The translations under genes were made by a program, and so were the position numbers. The notes under the pieces are model-generated. The model made no database searches. It was not told the DNA's origin and saw nothing but the letters and a program-made list of their open reading frames with translations. Positions 53,691 through 63,535 of a stretch of 64,000 nucleotides of DNA are shown here, in pieces. Origin of the DNA: Oscheius onirici (Eukaryota > Nematoda > Chromadorea > Rhabditida > Rhabditidae); NCBI GenBank assembly GCA_932521025.1, contig OW051473.1:8308001-8372000 (forward strand). Reading direction: 5' to 3'. The first letter of the stretch is position 1; the number at the start of each line of letters is the position of its first letter.

Positions 53691-54508
53691 TATTTGCCTG
53701 AAATGGCAGCTGAACATATCCTTGAATGGGGTGACGTAATGTTCCGATACGGTTAGGAAAAAGCGCAGCAAATTAGAACAATTCCAGCCACAAATCATGC
53801 CTTTGGGCTGCTGCCTATCGGAGATTTAGTGCGGTCCAGCATGACTGCTATCAAATGAAAAACTATGTACATATAACGTCAACCTCTTTACAACGTCATA
53901 ATTTTTTTCAGAAGTTTGGCCACAGTACTAAAATGGCCGTTTTTAGCCTCTCTATAACGTCATTTTTACAACTACACCTCTCTAGAATGTCACCTATTTG
54001 CTTCATTTGCTCTCATTTTTATCTCTTTATAACGTCAATAGCGCAGCAAAACAAGAATCCAGCCACAAACCATTCCTTTGTTCTTGACTTGGAGTGCGAT
54101 CCACCTTGATCGCGATTAAAGAATCAGATAATGTAAAGTCAAGGAACGGCTTATCGTAGATGATAAACATTGCAAATGGTCACCAATCGGCGTTTGGATG
54201 AAGTAGGACTTTTTGACTTGATCGCTAATAGGTCTAATAAGAAGATGGCCAAAATAATCAATAAGCAAACAAAGAGTTGAAGAGAAAAAAATGAGTCGAG
54301 TTGGAAAATAACTTAGAAAAACAAAATCTGATACCGCCGTTAACTTGTTTTTCGTTCAATCTTTTGTTGAGATTTCAATTTCCCTTCGTTTTCCTAACAT
54401 TTGGCCTATGTAGTAGGCCGTCTTGAAACACTGAGCAAAATAAAAGAAAGTCACTGTTCAATGGTTCTTTATTCTCATTCCAGGAACTTGACAAATTGCT
54501 TGCAAACT
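53691..54508. other. Duplicated lectin flank and gap
   Basis: 53780-53850 (ending CAGCATGACTGCTATCAAA) matches 55340-55402 (CAGCATGATCGCTATCAAA), and a weaker third copy lies at 54050-54120. No other gene seen. Confidence 0.5.
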
Positions 54509-55242
54509 TTAAAGCATTGCTTCCATTTTACAAATGTATGGACAGGAATATACACAAAGGCTGTCGACTACTGCGAAGGAAGCAGTCCTCATTACGATGC
54601 AAATTGGAGTTGGTGACATGCCATTTGGCTCGCCAGGTGCCCACATACCCGTGTAATCCCACTAAATGAATATGATAGCCATCAATGTAACTTACTGTTG
54701 TGCCATCTATCCACATCCAGCAGTTGGCTCCTGGCATTCCCGCGGAATTCGGACACGCACCCGTCTCTTTTCCGCCAATATGACATGACGGACCGGTAGA
54801 TCCACAGAGACCTAAAACTTGGCTTATGAGCAACTAATTGCTATTTTTACTTCCAACAAAGATTCTTTCGTTGTCACTGTGAATAGAAGCTAAATTGGCA
54901 CCAAGCATTTGACAGGCCATCTGTGATGCATCCTGTGAGGGCGATGCAGTGGACACTTTTAGATAGCAGTACATGCCGTTGAGCATCCAACCACTCGGGC
55001 CTTAAAAAATAATTAATTCTGCTGGCATTTGAAAAGTGTTTTTTTTCAGCAACCTACATGGAGGTGTTGTTGTCGTTGTTGTTGCGACAGTCGTTGTACC
55101 AATATTGTAAGCTGTAGAATCATTTGAATACTTTGAAACTACGAAACAGACCTGGAAAATCGGAAGTATATGTGGCGACACAGCTGTGGGTGACAGTAAC
55201 TAAAAGACTGCTCAGCCAGAAAAATAATGTGCAGGAAGCCAT
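54509..55242 (-). CDS. Secreted C-type lectin-domain protein (clec family), 187 aa
   Basis: Five exons in phase (55152-55242, 55058-55111, 54851-55000, 54696-54811, 54509-54661; introns 40, 57, 39, 34 nt). A signal peptide (MASCTLFFWLSSLLVTVTHS) is followed by a short Thr linker and one C-type lectin domain: CPSGWMLNGMYCY, ACQMLGANLASIHSDNERIF, CWMWIDGTTWDYTGMWAPGE, GEPNG, and the closing SLCVYSCPYICK. WAPGEPN is close to the WNPGEPN block; in lectins EPN favours mannose-type, calcium-dependent binding, but the matching WND site is not clear, so sugar binding is uncertain. Nematode clec proteins act in the gut lumen or pseudocoelom, often induced by microbes. Confidence 0.86.
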
Positions 55243-55520
55243 GACATAAGATCAGACTAGCGTTATCAGATAAGAGGATGCTTCGCGGTATGATCCTGTA
55301 CAAAAACGCGAAACAAATTAAGACATGTCCAGTTGCCTACCACGCCTTTGTTCTATCACGTTTCGGAGATTTGGGGATGCGCTCCAGCATGATCGCTATC
55401 AAAGGAACAGATAGATAGAGATCAAACAATAAAATCAAGCCGAACTGACGATTCAATTAGAAGCTTTTGTAGACAATAAGGGCTGGGCGAATAGTAAAAT
55501 CAGATGCGAATGTGAATTAC
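55243..55520. other. Lectin upstream region
   Basis: Promoter side of the lectin; partly duplicated at 53700-53850. Confidence 0.4.
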
Positions 55521-55660
55521 GAAACTTGGGTCACGAGTAACGGCGGACATCGACATGTTGTTGGAAAATAAAATATTTCCAAACTCTTTATTTTTCAATC
55601 TGTTGACCCAAATTTCTTTCTAATTTAATTGTGGTGTTTTTTTTTTCATAAGGTTCAATC
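55521..55660. repeat. Dispersed repeat D, copy 2
   Basis: Collinear with 25186-25335: ACTTGGGTCAC, GACATCGACATG, CTTTATTTTTCAATC, GTTGACCCAAAT and TCATAAGG. Confidence 0.65.
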
Positions 55661-55783
55661 GGTGTCATCCTCGTTGAAATCACCGAAGAAAAGTGCAGCT
55701 GGTCTCGCTGGTCTGAAGCGGCCTCCACGTTGGCCAAATCCACGTTGTCCGAGGAGAGGTGCACCGAAACCCAAGTCGAGCTG
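55655..55783 (-). CDS. RG-rich terminal exon of uncertain attachment (42 aa)
   Basis: Opens after a GATTTTCAG acceptor and reads QLDLGFGAPLLGQRGFGQRG then GRFRPARPAALFFGDFNEDD and a stop, an RGG-like tail with an acidic end. It lies downstream of the RBR-like gene, whose last coding exon ends in TAA just before a GTAAGT donor. The phases do not join in the RBR frame, so it may be an alternative end or belong to another transcript. Confidence 0.45.
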   Translation of the reverse strand, partial: QLDLGFGAPLLGQRGFGQRGGRFRPARPAALFFGDFNEDDTD

Positions 55784-55949
55784 CTGAAAATCGAAATGGA
55801 TCAGGTTACTAGGTAAAATGTTCTTCAATTTATGGTTAGTCAGAAAAGAAGAACATAGACCCAGTTTCATTTCGAGACCCTTTGTCTGAGAGAAATCCCT
55901 GTATATCCCAGAACATTTAAAAAAGAACCATGGAAAAATATACTTACCC

Positions 55950-58684
55950 TTATTCGCCTCCAGTACCACCATGTTCCTTCTGCATGTGGGCATATATCTC
56001 CTGCTGTGAATCCGCCTGTAAGTTTAAAAATTCATCCAGTTCGAAAAAAGTAAACTCACAGAAAAGAGACAAGTCCAGCAGAAGTGGATCTTGCAGAAAG
56101 AGCAATGCATATGATTTCAGCCCTCGTCCTTCTGAATCAGTGCTTCGCAGCTCTTCGTCGGACACTTTTTGACATTGTCCCGTCTGTTCTTGAGGTAGTG
56201 CTCAATCGAGAGCTCGTCACTGGCTCGAAGTTCGGCCTCCTGCTCGCAGGTCACGTCTCTGTGAAGTGGATTGGTACATTTGGCACATCGAGCGGTTCCA
56301 CAGATTGGACAGTAGATAGTTCGGATAGTGGCCGTCGCTGCTCTCTGAATTTTTTTTTATAAAGTTATCGGCGGAAATAGACTCACTTCGAGGAAGCCTT
56401 CACATCCAACCTTAATACAAGGGATCAGTTCCTCTGTCTTCGCAGCTGCTCTGTTTGTGGCTTTGAACAGAGGTTCGAGCCGTTCGGGGAAGAGGTTTCT
56501 GATCTGGATTGACTTCTCATCAAACAAGAGACTCTGAAAGATTGAGATTAACATGACTAGGGTGAGTCATAGAGACAGAGAGTCAGACAGTCTGTCAGAC
56601 GTATGAACAGAGATACAGACTTACCATAATGTCAAGAATTCCTATCGGTTTTTGACATCTGGCCAGAACACATCGGACGGGAATTTCTCCGCTTCGAAGA
56701 CAGTGCTTGATCTGAAATTTTATAAATTTGAAGAACTTTAGTAACTTACAAGTCTCGTCAGGCACTGAAGACAGTATGCATGCTACAGCATAAAATCTCG
56801 ATACTTGTCGTAGCTGTACGGATTCAGGCAGACTGGACATTCAGAAATCGTCGTGAACATTTCCTTGGCTTTCTGTGAAATGGTTTGCTCCGCGACCTTG
56901 TTCAGAACCTCGTACTGGGTCTGATCTATAAGAGTTTCAACTGATTGTATTGATAGACACTGCCTTCGAAAAGCAAGAGATTCGTTTTGGAATTCGATGA
57001 AACAGCCTCCGAGAAGATCATTCAAAGCTTTGGCGCCATTGTAGTCGAAGACACTCTTCATGATCGGAAGGTAGATCGGAGGATCGATCTTAATCGATGA
57101 GAAGACACCAAAATTGTGACTGAAAGTATGTCCACGTTGAGAACATGCCAAATCTTACGGTTTCTCCACAAAGTCGAGAAAACATTGCTGGATTCCGGCA
57201 ACCAGGGCATGGTTTCCAATAAGTGCAATGTTCTCATTGAGTCTGTCAACAGAGATGAAAATCTTTCCGGCGAAGCGCTTTTGTTGTTGGTTGACAAGTT
57301 GAAGGCCACATCTGAAAAGAAGTTTTTAAAATTTTTGCTTCTCCGAAGTTTTAGTTTCAAGAGAACCTTGATTGGTTTCATTACTAATGAGGTTGACCTA
57401 ACTGACCAACTGACCAGAAAGATCTAAAAAATCTTCCTGATACATGACCTAGGTAAAAATATTCCTTACCCGAACAGCAGCTGGTTTCGATTATCCGAAG
57501 AGCAGTCGAAAACGGCCGGTTTCAGTTGTGCCTTCAGCTTCTGGACCACACTGTCAACATGAGCTCTGCTCCATCCTTCCACACACATCATCGAATTAGG
57601 CAGATCTCGTATTCTTGCCAAGCTGCCGTGGGTTTCTTCGGCTTCGGTCGCTTTTCTAGCTATCGTGTCCAGTTCCCGGATATTGTCGTTCAGCAGAAAG
57701 CGAATCTCCTGGGGAACGAAAAACTCGGTTTGGTAGCGGCAGTAGAACTTCGTGATTAGAAATTGGTAGCGATGGAACTTCAGTAATCCTTTATCATCAC
57801 AATGCTCGAGGATGTAGTTGCAAATCGCGGCAGCAACAGGAAGACTCGAGAACTCTACTGTAACTTCAATGTCCCGACTTCCGTTCGAATGGATTTTGTA
57901 GTCAGCTATCTTCCAAGGAACCTTCTGGTTTTCTCTGTCGAACTGAAAACGTTTGGTCCTCAGTTTCTCAACTTACAAAGTTCCTCCATCCTCTGGTTGA
58001 TTTTCAGATCACAGGAAGAGATCTGGAAAAGTCTTATTTAGAGAAAAATAAGCTTTCTGAGTTACCTTAGCATTTTGGTCGATAAAATTTGTCGGGACCA
58101 GGAACATTGAAGTCGAGAGCTCGAAGACGTTCTGTCCACTAGTCTCAGCCGGACAGAGAGCTCTTTCAGTTGGGGTCAGTTCTCGAATGCGGACGGCGGC
58201 TTCCGTCTTTGAACTTTTCAGTTTATCCCTAGTTAGTACTTCATCCTCCTGCGATTTTTCTTGCTTATTGAGCATTTCGGCCTTTGAGAGACGAGTCTTC
58301 ACTTCGGAGAGCGATTCCTGTGTCATGTAGAGTACCCTCTCGTCCAATATCTCTTTCCGGACCAGTTTCGACAATAGTCCGTCTTGTGCCTTTATCTTAA
58401 AGAACTGTGTTTTCCTGGACAGATGGTCGGACTCACCACGACTCTCTCGTAACCATCAGGCTGGCTCAAGACGATGAAACTGTCCTGATAATTCAGATGA
58501 GCATCTGACGCCAGCTTGCATCGACTCGAGGCCATGTTGATCAGTTCCGGAAAGACCTGATCCAGAAATTTTTGTTGCGTGAGAAGTCCAAGATCGAACT
58601 GCTTCTTGGGGATGACTGGAGAGACTTTGGGAGACTGGGGTTCAGGCACAAGGTCCGAACATTCGACCAGCTGCGTACCGAAGG
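55950..58684 (-). pseudogene. RBR-type (RING1-IBR-RING2) E3 ubiquitin ligase-like gene with two in-frame stops
   Basis: RBR ligases pass ubiquitin from an E2 to a RING2 cysteine and then to a substrate. The long N-terminal part (58684 to about 56890) is unrecognised. RING1 starts ECPVCLNPYSYDKYRDFML and continues HAYCLQCLTRL, but between these halves is TAG where the first inner zinc ligand should be. The IBR reads IYCPICGTARCAKCTNPLHR. RING2 reads KKCPTKSCEALIQKDEG, then TGA (56117-56119), then NHMHCSFCKIHFCWTCLFS. The TGA sits exactly at the catalytic cysteine of GCNHM. The C-terminus EIYAHMQKEHGG follows. Otherwise the frame is kept across roughly ten exons with short introns, so this looks like a young pseudogene. 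Selenocysteine at the TGA, or assembly errors, are alternatives. Upstream start exon not found. Confidence 0.75.
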
Positions 58685-59058
58685 CTACTTAAAAAGCTTA
58701 TTTTGAGTGGCCCCTGGGTTACTAATTTAATGTGTTAACACGATACGGTGTCTGTGGTTGACTCTGTGTGTCTGTTTGTCTGTCCGTTCGTCCATGGCCA
58801 CGAGAATCGTCGTAGCAAGTCAAGAGTTGTCAGGATTAGACATCAATTTATTTTTAAACGTGAAGTTTTTATAGACTTTCGCTTCTACTGTGTAACATAA
58901 ATTTCCTCTAAGAGAAATGTTTTCAAAAATTTGCCCCAGCCTCGGCTTTCACAAGGTCAGAGAACTTGAGAACTTGAACTTATAAAAAGCTAGAACTTAA
59001 ATCATTTCCATGGGAGGTCATAAACCAAGCGCGACAACACGGTACGGCTGTGACAGGG
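58685..59058. other. Gap without a supported gene
   Basis: May hold the first exon of the RBR-like gene; no phase-compatible exon was found. Confidence 0.4.
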
Positions 59059-59138
59059 ATCCTAATGGCCGAGTGGATAACATTGTTGTCGGGAAATCGA
59101 ATGTCACCAGGGGGTTGTTGGTTCGTCCCCCGCCGACA
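59059..59138 (+). repeat. tRNA-like sequence (class II-like, degenerate)
   Basis: TGGCCGAGTGG (A box) and GGTTCGTCCCC (B box, one mismatch) are about 50 bp apart, with a Leu/Ser-tRNA-like layout. The acceptor and anticodon stems do not pair well, so it is a pseudogene or tRNA-derived element. Confidence 0.5.
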
Positions 59139-59353
59139 AAAACTTCTTTGATTTTCAGTACCTAGGGTTTTTGGGGGTCCTGAACACGATTATGATGTTC
59201 ATTTTTTTAGTTGCTTTAAAACCAGTCGAGGGTAATATTAAAAAACCAGACTCATCGGTTTTGGTGCGACCAGTCTATATTCCGGCTCAAACTTTCTTCG
59301 AATCTGTGAGATTGGCAGGTCGATGAAATTTTTTGTTCCACTGGTAGAGGCTC
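59139..59353. other. Intergenic
   Basis: Nothing recognised. Confidence 0.4.
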
Positions 59354-59650
59354 TCATTGCGTCAATGCTCTAAATTTCGTCCTCATCGCCACTTGCTTCA
59401 TTGTTCTGAACAAACCGGATCTTCCAATTAAATAATATAGACTCACTCCTGTTTGTCGTCTCGTCTCCCAAAATTCTTGTCTTCGTTTCTGCGCGAAAAA
59501 CAAAAAACCAGGCGGTATGGGATACACAATCCGGGCTTGTCGACCACGAGTTCCTCGTCGGCCAGCATGTGCCAGTCTTGGTACTCTTCTCTGATCCGGT
59601 CTTTCATGTTCCACGTCACTGTCCACAAGTCGTGGAGGTGGGTCAGTAAT
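59354..59650 (-). CDS. 3' exons of an unrecognised gene
   Basis: Exon 59447-59650 (LLTHLHDLWTVTWNMKDRIR ... NEDKNFGRRDDKQE) joins 59354-59405 across a 41-nt intron in phase, ending TKFRALTQ. Charged, no membrane segment. Upstream exons not identified; the acceptor CTACAG at 59651 shows that the gene continues to the right. Confidence 0.5.
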   Translation of the reverse strand: MTDPPPRLVDSDVEHERPDQRRVPRLAHAGRRGTRGRQARIVYPIPPGFLFFAQKRRQEFWETRRQTGVSLYYLIGRSGLFRTMKQVAMRTKFRALTQ

Positions 59651-60149
59651 CTGTAGATGGCGGTGAATTTATGTTGAATTTTTTACGCGCTTGTTTCGGG
59701 TTATCTAGCGTACAAACTAGTCAAATTCTTTGGTTTGGTGTCTTTTTATCCAAATACAAATCGTTTTAGCTGCGAAACTGCAGATTCGCAAACTTTCATG
59801 TTTTGTCTAAAAAATGAAGTACAAGTAGTATATTCTCGGTAAACCGAGAAATGTCGTGTTGTTTAATACTTTCAAAAACTTTTAGGGAATAGAACTTTCC
59901 GGAATGTTTGCACAGTTCGTAAAAGTAACAAACTTTGTCCAAATTTTTTTAAAAGCTCTTCCTAAAAGTTCTTATGATCCTTTTCTTCTTTTTATAACGA
60001 ACCTCTAGACCGGACGGTGGCGATACTGGTCTCCTCCTGTCTGCCACAAGTCGCCCGTTAAACATTCTCAAAAGGCATTAAAACAATACAAGCAAAATTA
60101 CAGGTATGAAGAACTCAATTTTGGCAAATAAATTACTAAAAATACGAGT
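59651..60149. other. Gap without a supported gene
   Basis: Probably intron or intergenic; nothing recognised. Confidence 0.4.
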
Positions 60150-60534
60150 TTATTCTGAGTTTGGGCGATTTTTTCTGCTCCTAATTCCGGCTTCTTCATC
60201 ACGTGGACAGTTTCCGGTCGAATGAGCAGCTCTGATCACAAAGGGCTGTTCTTTTCCGGACAGGGGAATCTTGTTAAGATGCTAAATTTATGAATTTTAT
60301 TTTAAAAAAATAAGAAAAGAACATACCGCTGGATTGATGATTCCACTCTTTCATATATGTACTCGCTCGTTGAAGAGGACCGTAAAATCCACTCCGGCAA
60401 GATGATATCCTGAGAGTTCAAATTGCCGACAGGATTCGTTGATAGAGCCGTCCGACTGACGACATTTTTCGAAATGTGGCGCGCGAGATGATGGCAAAGG
60501 GCCCAATTTCTCGTTGCCCGATAAGTGGTCTCGC
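60150..60534 (-). CDS. 3' exons of an unrecognised gene
   Basis: Exon 60363-60534 encodes RDHLSGNEKLGPLPSSRAPH ... FELSGYHLAGVDFTVLFNER and joins 60150-60281 (HLNKIPLSGKEQPFVIRAAH ... RKNRPNSE, stop) in phase 0. I do not recognise it. No start codon lies in frame in the first exon, so 5' exons are missing from the model. Confidence 0.5.
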
Positions 60535-61014
60535 CTTGACAAAGAGGTGTATAGAAAATTTGAAAGTGTGCAGTTGATGTTAGTAGAATGTTCGAAATGA
60601 TCGGAAGAGAATGTACTGAATCTTTTCTCAATGAATCATCTCAATTGGCTCAAAACGGATCATTACATATTTGCTGTTTATTTTCTAGTTTCTGTACAAA
60701 TGATAATAGAAGCAGATGCTGCTATTGACATCTGGCATGTTACGCAATGTTTTCGAAGAAACGGCGGGAAACGCTGTCTGTCGTAAAGATTCGCACCCAA
60801 TCCATTAAAGTTTAAATGGAGAAACAGAAAGGGTTATTGAAGGAGGGATTCTCGCGCAGTATCACAGCTGATAGTGAGTTCGCGGTCGCAGATGTCCCAG
60901 CCAGTCTCTCAGTGCAGCAAAAACGAGGAGTGTTTATCGACCGACACTAACCTTTTGATTAGCTCTCGGCATTGCGATGGATTTGCAAATTATTGATCTC
61001 ATCTGGATTTGTGA
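60535..61014. other. Gap without a supported gene
   Basis: No supported coding sequence. Confidence 0.4.
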
Positions 61015-61175
61015 AAAAGTGGATTCTTTGAAAATGAAGGGATTTGTCTTTGCCCTGCTTTTTACTGAATTCAACCAGACAAAAAGAGAACAATACTTTT
61101 GTGTGAACCACGCAATTCGACAAAAAGGGAACAATAGCTCTTACAAAAGTCAAATCCTCGTCTTTTCTCATAGTC
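61015..61175 (+). repeat. Dispersed repeat E, copy 3
   Basis: GGATTTGTCTTTGCCCTG, GAATTCAACCAGACAAAAAG, GGGAACAATAGCTCTTACAA and TCAAATCCTCGTCTTTTCTC match 48121-48262 in the same orientation. Confidence 0.8.
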
Positions 61176-61444
61176 TCGTCTACCGTCATATATCCCCACC
61201 TTTCGAGACCTGATCAGAAGGAGGCTTTACCTAACCATGTTGAAAAACCTACGTTAACCCACTGCCATTTTACAGATCGAGAGTATAAGTTCATTGATAT
61301 GGCAAATAGAAAACTACTGCATATGCTCCCTCGTACCTAAAAGTACCGCACTTTACCTTATCAACTTGGCTTGACTAAAAACAACAACTTTTGCTCTTTC
61401 GCAAAAATATCTATTGCGATCACAAAAGTTGCCAAAGCGTGGCT

Positions 61445-61555
61445 AAAGTCAATTTCTAATCAAAACAATTTAGCAAAAAGGTTTGCAGAAGGGCGGGATC
61501 GAACCCGGGTCGTGTGGGTGGAGTGGCGACCCTTAGCAATAGAAAAATTTCGACG
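61445..61555 (-). repeat. tRNA-like module, fourth location
   Basis: Minus strand: a GGGTCGCCACTCCACCCAC block, then ACGACCCGGGTTCGATCCCG with a perfect B box. The right flank (plus-strand CAAAACAATTTAGCAAAAAGG) is shared with the copy at 30493-30560. Confidence 0.55.
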
Positions 61556-61806
61556 AAAAGTTGGTGTAAGTCCGAAAATGCAGGGGGTGCGCGGTATGAT
61601 CTGGGTCTCAAATCGAAAAACAAAAAGACCCTTCCTGTATGGTCGGAAAAGTTACATCGATAACCAAATTTTCAGACTTGTAGGTCAAAAAATGTAAGCG
61701 CAAATCGCGTACACAGGACGCCCGGCGGCGGACGGCGGACGTTTTGGGAACAGAACATTTCGGCTAACTTTTTTTTTCTTCGACCAAACTTTTTGAAAAT
61801 AGGTTT

Positions 61807-61909
61807 CTAGGGGTAACTTTTTACGCTGAATCCGATAAAATTAATCCCGGAACCTGAAAATGCTGTTGGCGCGCGCTACACGCGATTTTAGCTTAAAAGC
61901 GTTTCGCAC
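61807..61909. repeat. Dispersed repeat A, copy 2
   Basis: Same orientation and motif order as 17-119 (CTAGGGGTAACTTTTTACGC ... GGCGCGCGCTACACGCGATT). Confidence 0.8.
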
Positions 61910-61963
61910 TAATGGAAGGCAAAGCCAAATCCATTGCGATTAGTCGATGAAAATGAGTAAAAT

Positions 61964-63428
61964 CTAACCTGTAACTGAGATCTTGGCCTCGAAAATCGTG
62001 CCGATATTGTCCTGGACTCTTGGAGCCTTCGCCTCCATTTTTTCTCGTTTCATCGCGTCAGGCTTTAAATGATCGAATCTGTGAGAAAAATGGCTTAAAA
62101 CTGATTGAAAAGGTCTACTTTCTCTTCCTATTCTGCCTCTCCTGTGCCAGCTGACACTTTCCTTTGCTGTTCTTCTAGCAAAAACCGTGATTGGCAAAAT
62201 AGGGGACAGACGAGGTTGTCGATTTCGGACGAGATTGTCTGGTAGGGAAAATTGGGAGGTAGGCTGACAGCTGACGGTTTGGGTCTGAAATGTGAATTTT
62301 TTGGAAAATGGGATATAATTTGCATTTACGTTCTTGCCAATGGTGCAAAAATAAGCTGAAAAACTAACGGGCCGTTTCGAAAAGATGATTTTTAGATGGT
62401 AGCGGCCTTCTGTCGCCTCCAGTTGTTTGTCTCGTTGGCTTTTGCGGAAGACGAATTGAAGGAAGCTGACCGTCGTCTAGAACTCGAATTCCGTGAGATA
62501 TTGCGATTCTCATATGGGACTTTCGGCAGTAAAGATGTCTGCCAACGCGTTTTAAAACGCTTTCCAACTAAAAATCGATAAAAATGGAAAAATAAATAAA
62601 AAAAAACCTGGCCGTAAAAGTAATCAGGTATGAAGAGGACGTCTGTGAGACCGTTGTGTAAGAGGAAAGGCTTCGAAGATGCAAAAATCACGGTTATGTG
62701 ACCGGAGAGGACAGGACTGAAATAAAAAGTTATATTTAGACCCGAAAAGTGGTTTTGTTACGACGAACAAAGATTCTAGCCTGTTCGATTCATAGCTTGG
62801 AAAAAGACAAGAAATCTCCATCCACTTGCAAATTGGATTCTACTGCCATAGAAACATAGACCAGCTTCTGCAAAGCTACTAAAATTACGAAAAACATTTT
62901 GTTCATTTTGTCGTGGAAACGGCCTATGGGATGCCATCGGCTATGAGCCGACTAAAATCGCATGAATGCTTGGCCAAGAATCTCAGCGCGTCCGGCTCGA
63001 TTGTAAAGGCTTATAAACCTGAAAATATAGTTATTGAGGGAAAACTAAGAAAATTTCACCTACAGGAGTACCTTCTTAGGCTTCTCTTCTCGTAAATTTT
63101 CTCCTCAAAGCGGTAGAAAGCTAGTCCGAAAGACATCACTGACCTGGTTTACCCCAGAGATGTGCGGAAACGTTTTTATCAGTTTTTTTGGTTTTCCTAT
63201 TTTTCTTCGATGGACACAGCCCAAATACACCAAAATATAAAGTTCGTGTTTATCGAGAAACAAAAGAAAAGGGGGGAAAAACTGGAGAAAACAACGCGAA
63301 GAAGACAATACATAATCGTTACGCACTATTGCAGAAAAAATTTCCGCGCACATCACTGGTTTACTCATAGAAAGTAAATTTACCTGGACATGGCTCCGTC
63401 CCGCTGAATGGTAGTCTCTGGCCGACAT
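61964..63428 (-). CDS. Unrecognised multi-exon protein (partial model)
   Basis: Start MSARDYHSAGRSHVQ at 63428 ends in a GTAAAT donor. Later exons include one around 62830-62880 (ALQKLVYVSMAVESNLQVDG), 62608-62716 (HITVIFASSKPFLLHNGLTD ... PDYFYGQ), one ending at 62567 (LESVLKRVGRHLYCRKSHMR) and the terminal exon 61964-62078 (FDHLKPDAMKREKMEAKAPR ... ISVTG). The last three show good splice sites; linking exons near 62200-62370 is unresolved. The central part alternates hydrophobic strands like a globular domain. Family not recognised. Confidence 0.5.
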
Positions 63429-63499
63429 TTTTGTTCCTCGTCCCTTTGTAAATCGCCTAATCCTGAGGCAGTTCCGCCGTTATAAAAGCCCTCGATGTA

Positions 63500-63535
63500 T
63501 AGTCCGCTGCAAAAGTTTTGGTACACCCGGATTTA
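63500..63535. mobile_element. Tc1-like terminal repeat (one end only)
   Basis: TATAGTCCGCTGCAAAAGTT followed by TTGGTACACCCGG resembles Tc1-family inverted-repeat ends (CAGTGCnnTGCAAAAGT...). A related GTCAAAAGTATTGTTATTGG block lies at 63667. No transposase or second end is seen in the window. Confidence 0.35.

Noticed and set aside
57961-58020. Frameshift between two exons of the RBR-like gene
   Set aside because: The frame is kept if donor AA|GTTGAG is joined to acceptor TCGACAG (38-nt intron), although the donor is weak.
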